In this document: positions 16,490 through 24,593 of the stretch, piece after piece
How positions within the stretch are numbered: the stretch's first letter is position 1
How the letters are laid out: the number at the start of each line of letters is the position of its first letter
Program-made: the position numbers and the translations under genes
Notes under the pieces: generated by a model
What the model was told of the DNA's origin: nothing
Database searches by the model: none
What the model saw: only the letters and a program-made list of their open reading frames with translations
Assembly: GCF_041434935.1 (NCBI RefSeq)
Contig: NZ_CP107964.1
Location: 1,922,001 to 1,986,000, forward strand
DNA length: 64,000 nt
Origin: Kitasatospora sp. NBC_00374
Lineage (GTDB): Bacteria; Actinomycetota; Actinomycetes; Streptomycetales; Streptomycetaceae
Direction: 5' to 3'

Positions 16490-17365
16490 CTACTTCTGGG
16501 TGCGGCCGAGGAAGTCCGCGATGAGCGGGGCGATCTCCGGAAGCCGCTCCTCCAGCGCGAAGTGGCCGGTGTCGAACAGGTGCAGCTCGGCGCCGGGCAC
16601 ATCGCGCAGGTAGGCGCGGGCGCCGGGCTCGGGGAAGAAGGCGTCGTTGCGGCCCCAGACGATCAGGGTGGGCGGCTGCTCGGCCCGCAGCCAGGCCTGC
16701 CACTCGGGGTAGCGGGCGAGGTTGGAGTGGTAGTCCAGGGCCAGCTCGACCTGGATCTCCTTGCGGCCCGGGAGATCCAGGAAGTGCTGGTCCATGGTCC
16801 AGCCGTCGGGGGCGACGGCGGTCGGGTCGGCGGCGCCGCCCTCGTACTGGCCGCGGGTCACCTCGGCGGTGAGGATCGAGCGGACGGCCTGGTCGGCGCC
16901 CTCGACGCCGGGGCGGTTGGCGATCATCCCCCGGGCCAGGTCGGAGAGGCCCTCCAGGTAGGCGTTGCCGTTCTGGACCACCAGGCCGGTGATCCACTCG
17001 GGGTGCCGGGTGGCCAGCCGGAAGCCGACCGGGGCGCCGAAGTCGAAGACGTACATCGCGAACCGGTCCAGGCCCAGTGCCAGGCAGAAGCCCTCCAGGA
17101 CGTCCGCGAGGGTGTCGAAGCGGTAGTCGAACTCCGCGGGGGACGGGCTCTCGCTGTGCCCGAAGCCCGGGTAGTCCGGGGCGACCAGGTGGAAGCGGCC
17201 GCCGAGGGCGTCGATCAGCCGGGTGAACTGGTGCGAGCCGGACGGGAATCCGTGCAGCAGCAGGAGGGTCGGGGCGTCGGCCGGGCCGGCCTCCCGGTAG
17301 AACACCCGTCGACCGGACACCTCGACCGTGCGGTGGTGGATCCGTGGAACCGTCGGAACTGACAT
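16490..17365 (-). CDS. Alpha/beta hydrolase with Asp nucleophile (haloalkane dehalogenase/epoxide hydrolase-like)
   Basis: The product has 291 residues. LLLHGFPSGSHQF is the oxyanion part. The nucleophile elbow is YVFDFGAPVG, with Asp instead of Ser, as in haloalkane dehalogenases and epoxide hydrolases. FDTGHFALEE gives the catalytic His, and VWGRNDAFF the acid region. The GGGGAGA ribosome site supports ATG 17365. The substrate cannot be told from sequence. Confidence 0.87.
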   Translation of the reverse strand: MSVPTVPRIHHRTVEVSGRRVFYREAGPADAPTLLLLHGFPSGSHQFTRLIDALGGRFHLVAPDYPGFGHSESPSPAEFDYRFDTLADVLEGFCLALGLDRFAMYVFDFGAPVGFRLATRHPEWITGLVVQNGNAYLEGLSDLARGMIANRPGVEGADQAVRSILTAEVTRGQYEGGAADPTAVAPDGWTMDQHFLDLPGRKEIQVELALDYHSNLARYPEWQAWLRAEQPPTLIVWGRNDAFFPEPGARAYLRDVPGAELHLFDTGHFALEERLPEIAPLIADFLGRTQK

Positions 17366-17400
17366 CGTCTCTCCCCGTTGATCAATCATGGACAGCAGTG

Positions 17401-17438
17401 CGCCGGGCCGCGGTGGGGTCCCCCACCGCGGCCCGGCG
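17401..17438 (-). terminator. Terminator hairpin after the glycan-export operon
   Basis: Perfect 18-base arms (17401-17418, 17421-17438) with a 2-base gap lie just downstream of the glycosyltransferase stop at 17451 on the minus strand. It would end the permease-ATPase-glycosyltransferase transcript. Confidence 0.75.
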
Positions 17439-17450
17439 TGAGCCGCCGCG

Positions 17451-18656
17451 TCAGCGCCCGAACAGGCGCAGCGCCGTCGGCTTGGTGAACTCGTAGCGGG
17501 CCATCTGCTCCAGGTCCCGCCACCAGCGGGACCGGCCCGAGGGGCTGGCGACGACCTCCTGGTAGAGCTGCTCGAAGGCGGTGGTCACGCTCTCCAGCGA
17601 GAACCGGCCGACCACCCAGTCGCGTCCCCAGTCGCCCAGTCGGGCCCGGCGGCCGGGGTCGTCCAGCAGCTGCTGGATCTGCCCGGCCAGGGCCTTGGGC
17701 GAGCGGGAGCCGTCGCCGAAGCCGTACATGCAGCGCGACGCGTGCGGCTCGACCAGCGGGCCCGGCTCGTGGACGGCGGTGTAGCCGGCCGCGCCATGCA
17801 CGATGACCGGCTTGGCGAAGGCCAGGCCGCGCAGCGCCGAGCCGCCCATGCCGAGTACCAGGTCGGCCGCCTGGTAGGCCGGGCGCGGGTCGGCCAGCTG
17901 ACCGGGGACGAGGACGGCCGGGCGGCCGAGCTCCCGGTTGACCTCGGCCGCCCGGGCGCGCAGCTTGTCCAGGCTGGGACCGGTGCCGACGACGGCGAGC
18001 CTGATCCGCGGGTCGTCCAGCAGCCGGACCGCCTCGACGGTCAGTTCGGCACCGGCGTCCTTCTCCAGGTCTGGCACCAGCCGGGTGACGATGCAGAGCA
18101 GCAACTCGTCGTCGGAGATGCCGTGTTCGCGGCGGAAGGCGGTGCCGTCCACCACCGACGGCGCGTCGGTGCCGGTGTTGACCGGCGGCTCGATCAGCCG
18201 GACGTCGCGGTGCCCGAAGGCCCGGCCGTCGCCCATCAGCGCGCCGAGACCGAGTACCAGCGGCTGGTGCCGGGGCAGGCCGCGCAGCATCCGGATGCCG
18301 TAGAAGGTGGTGACCACCGGGAGCCGACCGAGCCGGCCGGGGCCGAAGAAGGCGTTCCGGGCGGCCCGGACCTCCCAGGCATGCAGCAGTTCGCTGCCGT
18401 GCTCGGCGGCGAGTCTGCCGAGCCGGCGGCGCACCTCGCGGTGCGGGGTGTCCGGGCCGCCGGCCACCACGACTTCCAACCCGTGCCCGGCGGCCACCTC
18501 GACCAGTGGTGCGGGCCCGGCCACGCCCTGGGCGAAGAGCACCGGGTCGTGGCCGCGTCCGCGCAGGGTCCGGGCGATGTCCACCGCGTTGAGCTGGGCA
18601 CCGCCCAGCGCCAGGTTGTTCAGGTGTACCAACACCCGGAGCGGTCTCACCCTCAT
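17451..18656 (-). CDS. Glycosyltransferase, GT-B fold
   Basis: The product has 401 residues. LRVLVHLNNLALGGAQLNAV is the typical acceptor-side start, VTTFYGIRML and VTRLVPDLEKDAG lie in the middle, and the donor half has VPGQLADPRPAYQAADLVLG and GSALRGLAFAKPVIV. It is family-4-like though the EX7E motif is weakened. The start ATG overlaps the stop of the ATPase gene (ATGA), and GGGAGGA precedes it, so it is translationally coupled to the exporter and probably works on the exported glycan. Confidence 0.85.
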   Translation of the reverse strand: MRVRPLRVLVHLNNLALGGAQLNAVDIARTLRGRGHDPVLFAQGVAGPAPLVEVAAGHGLEVVVAGGPDTPHREVRRRLGRLAAEHGSELLHAWEVRAARNAFFGPGRLGRLPVVTTFYGIRMLRGLPRHQPLVLGLGALMGDGRAFGHRDVRLIEPPVNTGTDAPSVVDGTAFRREHGISDDELLLCIVTRLVPDLEKDAGAELTVEAVRLLDDPRIRLAVVGTGPSLDKLRARAAEVNRELGRPAVLVPGQLADPRPAYQAADLVLGMGGSALRGLAFAKPVIVHGAAGYTAVHEPGPLVEPHASRCMYGFGDGSRSPKALAGQIQQLLDDPGRRARLGDWGRDWVVGRFSLESVTTAFEQLYQEVVASPSGRSRWWRDLEQMARYEFTKPTALRLFGR

Positions 18657-19846
18657 TCCTCCCACTGGTGCGGGACGAACACCGGCGCGGCCAGCACCAC
18701 GGCGCGCGGCGGGGTGTCGAGCATCGGGCCGAACACGTCGAACTGGCCCACGGAGTGCCAGCTCATCAGGGTGCCGCCGTCGGTCTTGCCGATGCTGTAG
18801 ACGCCGGCCCACAGGGTGTACCGGCCGCGCGGCACCGGCAGCCGCGGTATCACGCAGGCGATCCGGCGGTCGTCGCCGGTCAGCCGGACCTCGTGGCTGA
18901 TCTGGAAGATCGGGCTGGAGGTGCCCTCGCTGACGCCCAGGTGCAGGGTCGCGTCGCCGCGGTAGTCGCCGGCGAGGGTGAGCTCGACCGTCATCGGCTC
19001 GTCGGTGGTGAGGTTCTCCCGGCCGTCACCGCGGATCTCGTGCTTGAGCAGCTGGATCGGCTCGTCGGTGCGGGTGGTGGCCTCGGACTGGGCCTCGATC
19101 GAGTCCCGGTACCCGGCCAGCGCGTCCTTGATCCCGGCGTCGACCCGGACGGTGCCCTGCTCCAGCCAGATGCCGCGGCGGCAGATCGACTGGACGGCCG
19201 GAAGGTCGTGCGAGACGAACACGATGGTGGTGCCCTGCTCGGCGACCTCCCGCATGCGGTCCAGACAGCGCTGCTGGAACACCGCGTCGCCGACCGCGAG
19301 CACCTCGTCGACCAGGAGCACGTGCGGCTCCAGGTAGGCGGCGACCGCGAAGCCGAGCCGCATCTGCATGCCGGAGGAGTAGAACTTCACCTGCCGGTCG
19401 ATGGCACCGCCGAGCCGGGCGAACTCCACGATGTCGTCGAACCGGCCCGCCACCTCACGGCGCTTGAGGCCGAGCAGCGCGCCGAACAGGTAGATGTTCT
19501 CCCGGCCGGTGAGGTCCGGGTGGATGCCGGCCCGGATCTCGATCAGCGCGCCGATCCGGCCGCGGACGTCGATCACGCCGGCGTACGGGTACATCACCCT
19601 GGTCAGCATCTTCAGCAGGGTCGACTTGCCCGAGCCGTTGGACCCGATCAGGCCGACCGACTCGCCCGGCTCGATGTGCAGGTTGATGTCCCGCAGCGCC
19701 CAGCGCCACTCCTCGCCGCGGCCGCCGCGCAGCTTGCGGGCCATCTGCTCCACCCGGTCGCGCAGCAGCATCCGTTGCTGGTCGGCCTTGAAGCGCTTCC
19801 ACACCTGCTCGGTGCGGATGGTGCCCAGCTCCCACTCACGCGACAT
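18653..19846 (-). CDS. Polysaccharide ABC exporter ATPase (Wzt/TagH type) with C-terminal glycan-binding-like domain
   Basis: The product has 397 residues. Residues 1-245 or so are the ATPase: Walker A GSNGSGKST, a signature of the exporter subfamily (YSSGMQMRL) and Walker B LLVDEVLAVGD. Residues about 270-397 form a beta-rich tail (TVELTLAGDYRGDATLHLGV) like the Wzt C-terminal domain, which can recognise a modified glycan end. It pairs with the next-door permease to flip a lipid-linked polymer. Its start overlaps the permease gene by 11 bases. Confidence 0.92.
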   Translation of the reverse strand: MSREWELGTIRTEQVWKRFKADQQRMLLRDRVEQMARKLRGGRGEEWRWALRDINLHIEPGESVGLIGSNGSGKSTLLKMLTRVMYPYAGVIDVRGRIGALIEIRAGIHPDLTGRENIYLFGALLGLKRREVAGRFDDIVEFARLGGAIDRQVKFYSSGMQMRLGFAVAAYLEPHVLLVDEVLAVGDAVFQQRCLDRMREVAEQGTTIVFVSHDLPAVQSICRRGIWLEQGTVRVDAGIKDALAGYRDSIEAQSEATTRTDEPIQLLKHEIRGDGRENLTTDEPMTVELTLAGDYRGDATLHLGVSEGTSSPIFQISHEVRLTGDDRRIACVIPRLPVPRGRYTLWAGVYSIGKTDGGTLMSWHSVGQFDVFGPMLDTPPRAVVLAAPVFVPHQWEE

Positions 19847-20732
19847 CGGCGATCCCCGTCTCCAGCTTCTTGAACACCAGGTAGCCGCCGACCAGGTAGA
19901 CCGCGGCGCTCGCGGCGGCGATCAGCGTCAGCCGCAGGTCCGGGGCCTGGCCGTAGAGCAGGGCCCGGCGGTAGCCCTCGATCACCGCGCCGAGCGGGTT
20001 GATGCCGCAGTAGATCTCCTGCAGCTTCAGCGGGATGCGGCTCAGCGGGTAGGCGACCGGCGTCGCGAAGACCCCCATCTGGGTGATGATCGGCAGCAGG
20101 TGCCGGACGTCCCGCAGGTAGACCACGGCGACCGAGAGCACCAGCGCCACACCGTAGGTGAAGGCGAGTTGGACCACCACCAGCGGCAGCACCCACAGGA
20201 AGGTGGCGGCCGGCGCCGTCCAGGTCGCCAGGAAGAGGATGCCCAGCACGCCGATGCCGATCAGCATGTCGACGCTCGCCACCAGCATGGTCGCCAGCGG
20301 GAAGACCTCGCGCGGGCAGTACACCTTGTTGAGCAGGCTGAGGTTGTTGGCCAGGCTGACGGCGCCCTGGTTCATCGTGTTGCTGAAGAACTGCCAGACG
20401 ATCAGGCCGACATAGGCGAACAGCGGATACGAGACGTCACCGGTCTCGATCTTCACCGCCTGGTGGAAGACCAGCGTGAAGATCGCACACAGCGCCAGCG
20501 GGGTGAGCACCGCCCAGGCGAATCCGAGGACCGCCTGCTTGTACCGGGCGCGGAGGTCGCGCTCCGCGAGGGCGCGCACCAACTCCCTTGCGCCCCACAG
20601 CTCCTGAGCCACCTGAAGGGGCCTGAGCCGTCGTTTGAACACCAGATCCGCAGGCGGACCGGCCGCAAGACCCGCTCTCGCCTCGGTTCGGCTGTCGCGC
20701 TCGTCTGTGACCTGCGCGCTTTGTCCCCCCAC
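19836..20732 (-). CDS. Polysaccharide ABC exporter permease (Wzm/TagG type, ABC-2 family)
   Basis: The product has 298 residues: cytoplasmic head of about 60 residues with ELVRALAERDLRARYKQAVL, then about six membrane segments, with NPLGAVIEGYRRALL near the end. These are ABC-2 hallmark motifs. GTG 20732 was chosen because GGGAG lies 5 bases upstream; earlier in-frame starts have none. It is the first gene of a three-gene leftward operon with the ATPase and a glycosyltransferase. Confidence 0.9.
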   Translation of the reverse strand: MGGQSAQVTDERDSRTEARAGLAAGPPADLVFKRRLRPLQVAQELWGARELVRALAERDLRARYKQAVLGFAWAVLTPLALCAIFTLVFHQAVKIETGDVSYPLFAYVGLIVWQFFSNTMNQGAVSLANNLSLLNKVYCPREVFPLATMLVASVDMLIGIGVLGILFLATWTAPAATFLWVLPLVVVQLAFTYGVALVLSVAVVYLRDVRHLLPIITQMGVFATPVAYPLSRIPLKLQEIYCGINPLGAVIEGYRRALLYGQAPDLRLTLIAAASAAVYLVGGYLVFKKLETGIADVA

Positions 20733-20861
20733 GGACTCCCGCCCTCTCCGGTGCCGATGTGAACGGGCCGCGCAAAACGGACGGCGCGGCCCCGATGTCC
20801 ACAATGGCACAGAGTGTGCACGGCGGTGGCTGGTTCGGTGAAGATGATCCTGGTCAGGCGG

Positions 20862-21509
20862 TCACGGCTGTTGGATCAGTCGGTCCAGCTCGGCGGGCAT
20901 CGCGTCCACCCCGCCGGCCGTGCTCGGCGCCGTCCGGTACCGGCCGTCCACGATCACCGTGGGTAGTTCGTTCACCTCGTAGCGGGCGAACAGCGCCGGT
21001 GCGGCGGCGACCTCCCGGTCCACCTCGGACGAACGGTAGGCGCGCCGGAAGGCGGCGGTGTCCAGACCCTGCCGGGCGGCCCACGCGGTGGCCAGGTCCT
21101 CGGTGGTCAGATCCGCGTCCTCGGAGTGCACCGCCCGGAACGCCCGCTCCTGCAGCCGGTCCACCGCGTCGAGGCGCTCCAGCGTGTAGTACAGCCTGGC
21201 GTGCGCCGTCTGCACCCGTTCCTGCGGGCTGCCGACCCAGATCGCCGGGACCCGGCGCAGCGTCACCTCGCCCTGGTGCCGGGCCGCCCAGCGGGAGAGC
21301 GGTGCCTCCAGCTTCACCGAGTGCGAGCAGTCGTACCAGAAGAACTCCACCGCCTCCCGGGTCGCCGAGGCCCGCAGCGGCTGCGGCAGCCCGGGCCGGG
21401 TGGTGTGCGGCCCCTCGTGCGGGGCGTCGGGCAGCGCGGCGGCCGAGGGTGCTCCCAACAGGCCGGCGGTCACGGTCAGCAGAACGGCGGAGCGCAGCAG
21501 CGAGTTCAC
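20862..21509 (-). CDS. Secreted DsbA-like thioredoxin-fold protein with altered active site (CSHS)
   Basis: The product has 215 residues. The first 25 residues are a signal peptide (LLTVTAGLLGAPSAAA). The mature part has VEFFWYDCSHS, where C61-S-H-S64 replaces the usual CPHC, so only the nucleophilic Cys remains. The cis-Pro loop is intact (ELPTVIVDG). Standard DsbA enzymes form disulfides outside the membrane; a single-Cys form cannot do this in the usual way and may act as isomerase, glutathione/mycothiol-type thiol exchanger, or in binding. It lies between glycan genes on the same strand as the glycosyltransferase upstream. Confidence 0.85.
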   Translation of the reverse strand: MNSLLRSAVLLTVTAGLLGAPSAAALPDAPHEGPHTTRPGLPQPLRASATREAVEFFWYDCSHSVKLEAPLSRWAARHQGEVTLRRVPAIWVGSPQERVQTAHARLYYTLERLDAVDRLQERAFRAVHSEDADLTTEDLATAWAARQGLDTAAFRRAYRSSEVDREVAAAPALFARYEVNELPTVIVDGRYRTAPSTAGGVDAMPAELDRLIQQP

Positions 21510-21616
21510 GTCCGGCAGCCTGCCAGGTCGGCGGCGGCCGGATCGAGCCGGACGCGGCGGGTTCGCCCGATCGGCCCAGCACCCGGCCGGCGGCGGCCCG
21601 GTGCGCGCCGGGCCGG

Positions 21617-22705
21617 TCAGCGGCGGCGGGCCACCCGGTCGAGCAGGTCCTGCCAGGAGTCGGCGACCGCGGCCAGGTCGAAGTGGTCCAGCGCGTGCCG
21701 GCGGGCGGCGGCGGCGAGGCCGGCGCGGTCACCGGCCAGGACCTTGCCGAGGGCCTCGGCGAGCGCCCCGGGGTCACCGGGCGGGACGAGGGCGCCGGTG
21801 ACGCCGTCCCGCACCACGTCCCGGACCCAGCCGACGTCGGTGGCGACGGCCGGCAGCCCGGCCAGCGCGGCCTCGATCAGGACACCGGGCACCCCCTCGC
21901 TGTCGCTGCTCAGGACGAGTGCGTCGGCGGCGCGGTAGAGCGGCGCGGGGTCGTCGAGGTGGCCGAGGAAGTGGACGCGGCCGGTGGTGTCGGCGGCCTC
22001 GGCGGCGGCCCGCAGCGGGCCCTCGCCGGCCACCGCGAGGTGCACGTCGGGCAGCAGGGCGAGCGCGTCCAGGGCGACGTCCGGACGCTTCTCCGGCGAG
22101 AGTGCGCCGATCCAGGCCACCAGCAGGCCGTGGGCGGGCAGGCCCAGTCCGGCCCTGGCGCGGCGGCGCCCGGCGTCGTCCGCGGCGGGCGTGAAGCGGT
22201 CGGCGGGGCGGCCGTTGGGGATGGTGCGGACCTTGGCCGCGGGCAGCCGGAAGCGCTCCAGCAGGACGTCGCGGGCGCCGTCGGAGATGGCCGAGACGGC
22301 GCCGGCCCGGTGCAGGAAGAGGCCGACCCGCAGCCGCCGGGACAGGCTCGCCGTCCAGTGCCGGGGGTCGCCGATGTTGACGTAGACGAACGGGGTGCGG
22401 GTGCCGAGCAGGCCGACCGCGCAGGCCTGCAGGGTGCTGGAGCCGTGCGCGACCACCACGTCGGCCCGGGCCGCGGCCGCACGCAGGGCGCGCAGGGTGG
22501 CGGGGTGGTGCCGGGACGGACCGAGGACCGGGGTGTCGGAGTCGGCGGGGGCGTCCGGGTGCGGCTGGAGGGCGCACAGGGCGGACGGGCGGCCGCGCCG
22601 GAGCAGTTCGGCGTGCAGGTCGCGGGCGAGGTTCTGGGCCCCTCGCCGCCTCGGGTCGGTGATCAGGTGGAGGACACGTGGCGGCGCTGACACGGCGGCT
22701 GACAT
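21617..22705 (-). CDS. Family-4 glycosyltransferase
   Basis: The product has 362 residues. VLHLITDPRRRGAQNLAR is the acceptor-side start, AHGSSTLQACAVG is in the first half, and the donor half holds IGALSPEKRPD and DSEGVPGVLIEAALAGLPAVATDVGW in two adjoining motifs with the EX7E pattern. ATG 22705 is the start. It diverges from the next glycosyltransferase across 244 bases. Confidence 0.9.
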   Translation of the reverse strand: MSAAVSAPPRVLHLITDPRRRGAQNLARDLHAELLRRGRPSALCALQPHPDAPADSDTPVLGPSRHHPATLRALRAAAARADVVVAHGSSTLQACAVGLLGTRTPFVYVNIGDPRHWTASLSRRLRVGLFLHRAGAVSAISDGARDVLLERFRLPAAKVRTIPNGRPADRFTPAADDAGRRRARAGLGLPAHGLLVAWIGALSPEKRPDVALDALALLPDVHLAVAGEGPLRAAAEAADTTGRVHFLGHLDDPAPLYRAADALVLSSDSEGVPGVLIEAALAGLPAVATDVGWVRDVVRDGVTGALVPPGDPGALAEALGKVLAGDRAGLAAAARRHALDHFDLAAVADSWQDLLDRVARRR

Positions 22706-22949
22706 GGGGTCGACCCTGGCACAGCGCCGTGTCGGCGCGCAGCCCGTTTCGCCGAAGCGGGCGGCGGCGCCGGCCCCCGCACGAGGGGCGCGCGCCGGTG
22801 CCCGGCGGCCCTGCCGCGGCCCGGCCGGATCGCGACCTCGGCGAATCCCTGGCGGACACCCCTTCCGGCCTGGAATGCTGAGCCGCAGTCAGGGCGCGGT
22901 CGGCAGGGAGGTCGGCAGTGCCCAGGGGTTCCCCCGGGGGGTTGCGGCT

Positions 22950-24101
22950 GTGCATGTGCTCTATGTGATCGACAGCGTCAGCCGGGTCGGTGGTGCCGAG
23001 CAGGGGCTGGTGGCGATGGCGCCACAGCTGGTCCGCGCCGGTGTCCGGCTCGACGTCGCGTATCTGAAGGAGTCCCCGGGCGGTTTCCAGCCGGAGCTGA
23101 CCGCCGCCGGGGCCACCGTGTTCGGCGTGCACCGGCCGAGCCGGGCCGGGCGGATGGCCGGGCTGCGCGCCCTGGTCCGCGAACGCCGTCCCGAGCTGGT
23201 CCACACCACGCTCTACGAGTCGGACGTGCTGGGCCGGGCGGCCGCGCTGTCGGCCGGCACCCCGGTGGTGTCCAGCCTGGTGAACTCGTCGTACGGGCCG
23301 GAGCACCTGCACGCCCGTGGGCTGAACCCGTGGAAGGTGCGGGCCGCACAGGCGGTGGACGCGGTGACCGCCCAGGGCACCCGGCGCTTCCACGCCCTGA
23401 CCGAGCACGTGGCCGAGGCGATGGCCGGCCGGCTCCGGGTCTCCCGGGACCGGATCGACGTGGTCCCGCGCGGGCGGGACCCGGAGCTGCTGGGCTCGGT
23501 GACGGCGGAGCGGCGGGCCGCCGTCCGGGCGGCGCTGGAGCTGCCGGACGACGTGCCGGTGGTACTGGCGGCGGCCCGCCAGCAGTACCAGAAGGGCCTG
23601 GACGTCCTGCTGGAGGCGTGGCCCGCGGTGCGCCGGCACACGCCGGAGGCGGTGCTGCTGCTGGCCGGCAGCGAGGGGTCCGAGACCCCGCGGCTGAGAC
23701 GGCTCGCGGAGGCCGCGGGCGCGGGGCAGGTGCGCTTCCTCGGTGCGCGCGGGGACGTCTTCGACCTGATGGCCGCCGCCGACGCGTTCGCCGTGCCGTC
23801 CCGCTGGGAGGGGCTGGGCAGCGCGGCGATGGAGGCGATGGGGGTCGGTGTGCCGCTGGTCTGCTCGGACGTGGCGGCGCTGCGCGAGACGGTCGGCTCG
23901 GAGGACTACGCCGCGCTGGTGCCTCCGGAGCGTCCGGGGGCGCTGGCGGCGGCGCTGATCGACACCCTCGACGACGCGGCCTCGGCGGCGGTGCGGGTGA
24001 AGGCGGCCCGGGCCCGCTTCCTGACCTGCTTCACCCTGCACCACGTGTCCGGCCGGATGGTCGAGTTCTACGAGCGGTCGCTGCACCGGCGTACGCTCTG
24101 A
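22950..24101 (+). CDS. Family-4 glycosyltransferase
   Basis: The product has 383 residues: HVLYVIDSVSRVGGAEQGLV at the start, VHTTLYESDVLGRAAAL in the acceptor half, and ARQQYQKGLDVLLEAW and SRWEGLGSAAMEAMGVGVPL in the donor half with the EX7E motif. GTG 22950 was chosen for its fit with family start and a G-run (22936-22941) 9 bases upstream; an upstream extension is possible. It probably adds a sugar to the same repeat unit as its neighbours. Confidence 0.88.
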   Translation: MHVLYVIDSVSRVGGAEQGLVAMAPQLVRAGVRLDVAYLKESPGGFQPELTAAGATVFGVHRPSRAGRMAGLRALVRERRPELVHTTLYESDVLGRAAALSAGTPVVSSLVNSSYGPEHLHARGLNPWKVRAAQAVDAVTAQGTRRFHALTEHVAEAMAGRLRVSRDRIDVVPRGRDPELLGSVTAERRAAVRAALELPDDVPVVLAAARQQYQKGLDVLLEAWPAVRRHTPEAVLLLAGSEGSETPRLRRLAEAAGAGQVRFLGARGDVFDLMAAADAFAVPSRWEGLGSAAMEAMGVGVPLVCSDVAALRETVGSEDYAALVPPERPGALAAALIDTLDDAASAAVRVKAARARFLTCFTLHHVSGRMVEFYERSLHRRTL

Positions 24102-24593
24102 TGCGCCGTCAATGACGGACAAATCAGCCGTAACCACCAGCCCCGGGCCAAGCGCGACGTAACGGCCTGCGCGAGATTGGTGAAAGCGCTTGCGCCGCAG
24201 GTCCGGGACGGCAAGCATCGACACTCGGGGGCCTGTGGATCGTCGGGGGGACGATGCCGGGCACGCTCCGGGCCGACCACGCCCGGAAGTGCGATGCCGT
24301 CAGGGGGGCTGATGACACCACAGCCGATTCCGGAACACCTGCCGCGGGATCCGTCACCGGACGGATCCTCGCGGCCGACGCCGTTCCCGGGAGGGCCGGG
24401 CCGCGAGCAGCGGGGCCGGCCGGTGTCACGAACCATCCACAGCGCCTTGGCGTTAGGCCCCACGGGCTGATCCGTCCCAACCGCGCCCGGCCCGCCGGGC
24501 AGGCCCGCACCAGTGCGCGCCGCCGATGCCTGGCGGGTGCGGGCCGACCGCCACGCCAGGCGCCTGCACCACGAACGCGAGGGGATCCGACCG
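24102..24593. other. Intergenic region before the Wzz/Wzc-like gene
   Basis: This is a 492-base gap. The 8-base palindrome AAGCGCTT at 24184-24191, in the context TGAAAGCGCTTGCG, resembles LacI-family operator cores. A 52-codon frame starts at ATG 24312 after a GGGGGG run and ends at 24470; it contains a TTA codon and weak coding bias, so it is not called as a gene. The rest is GC-rich sequence with no clear feature and may be a long leader. Confidence 0.5.

Noticed and set aside
24312..24470. 52-codon frame before the Wzc-like gene
   Set aside because: Only a G-run and an ATG support it; third-position GC is low for this genome and no relative is recognised. It is kept as a finding, not a gene.
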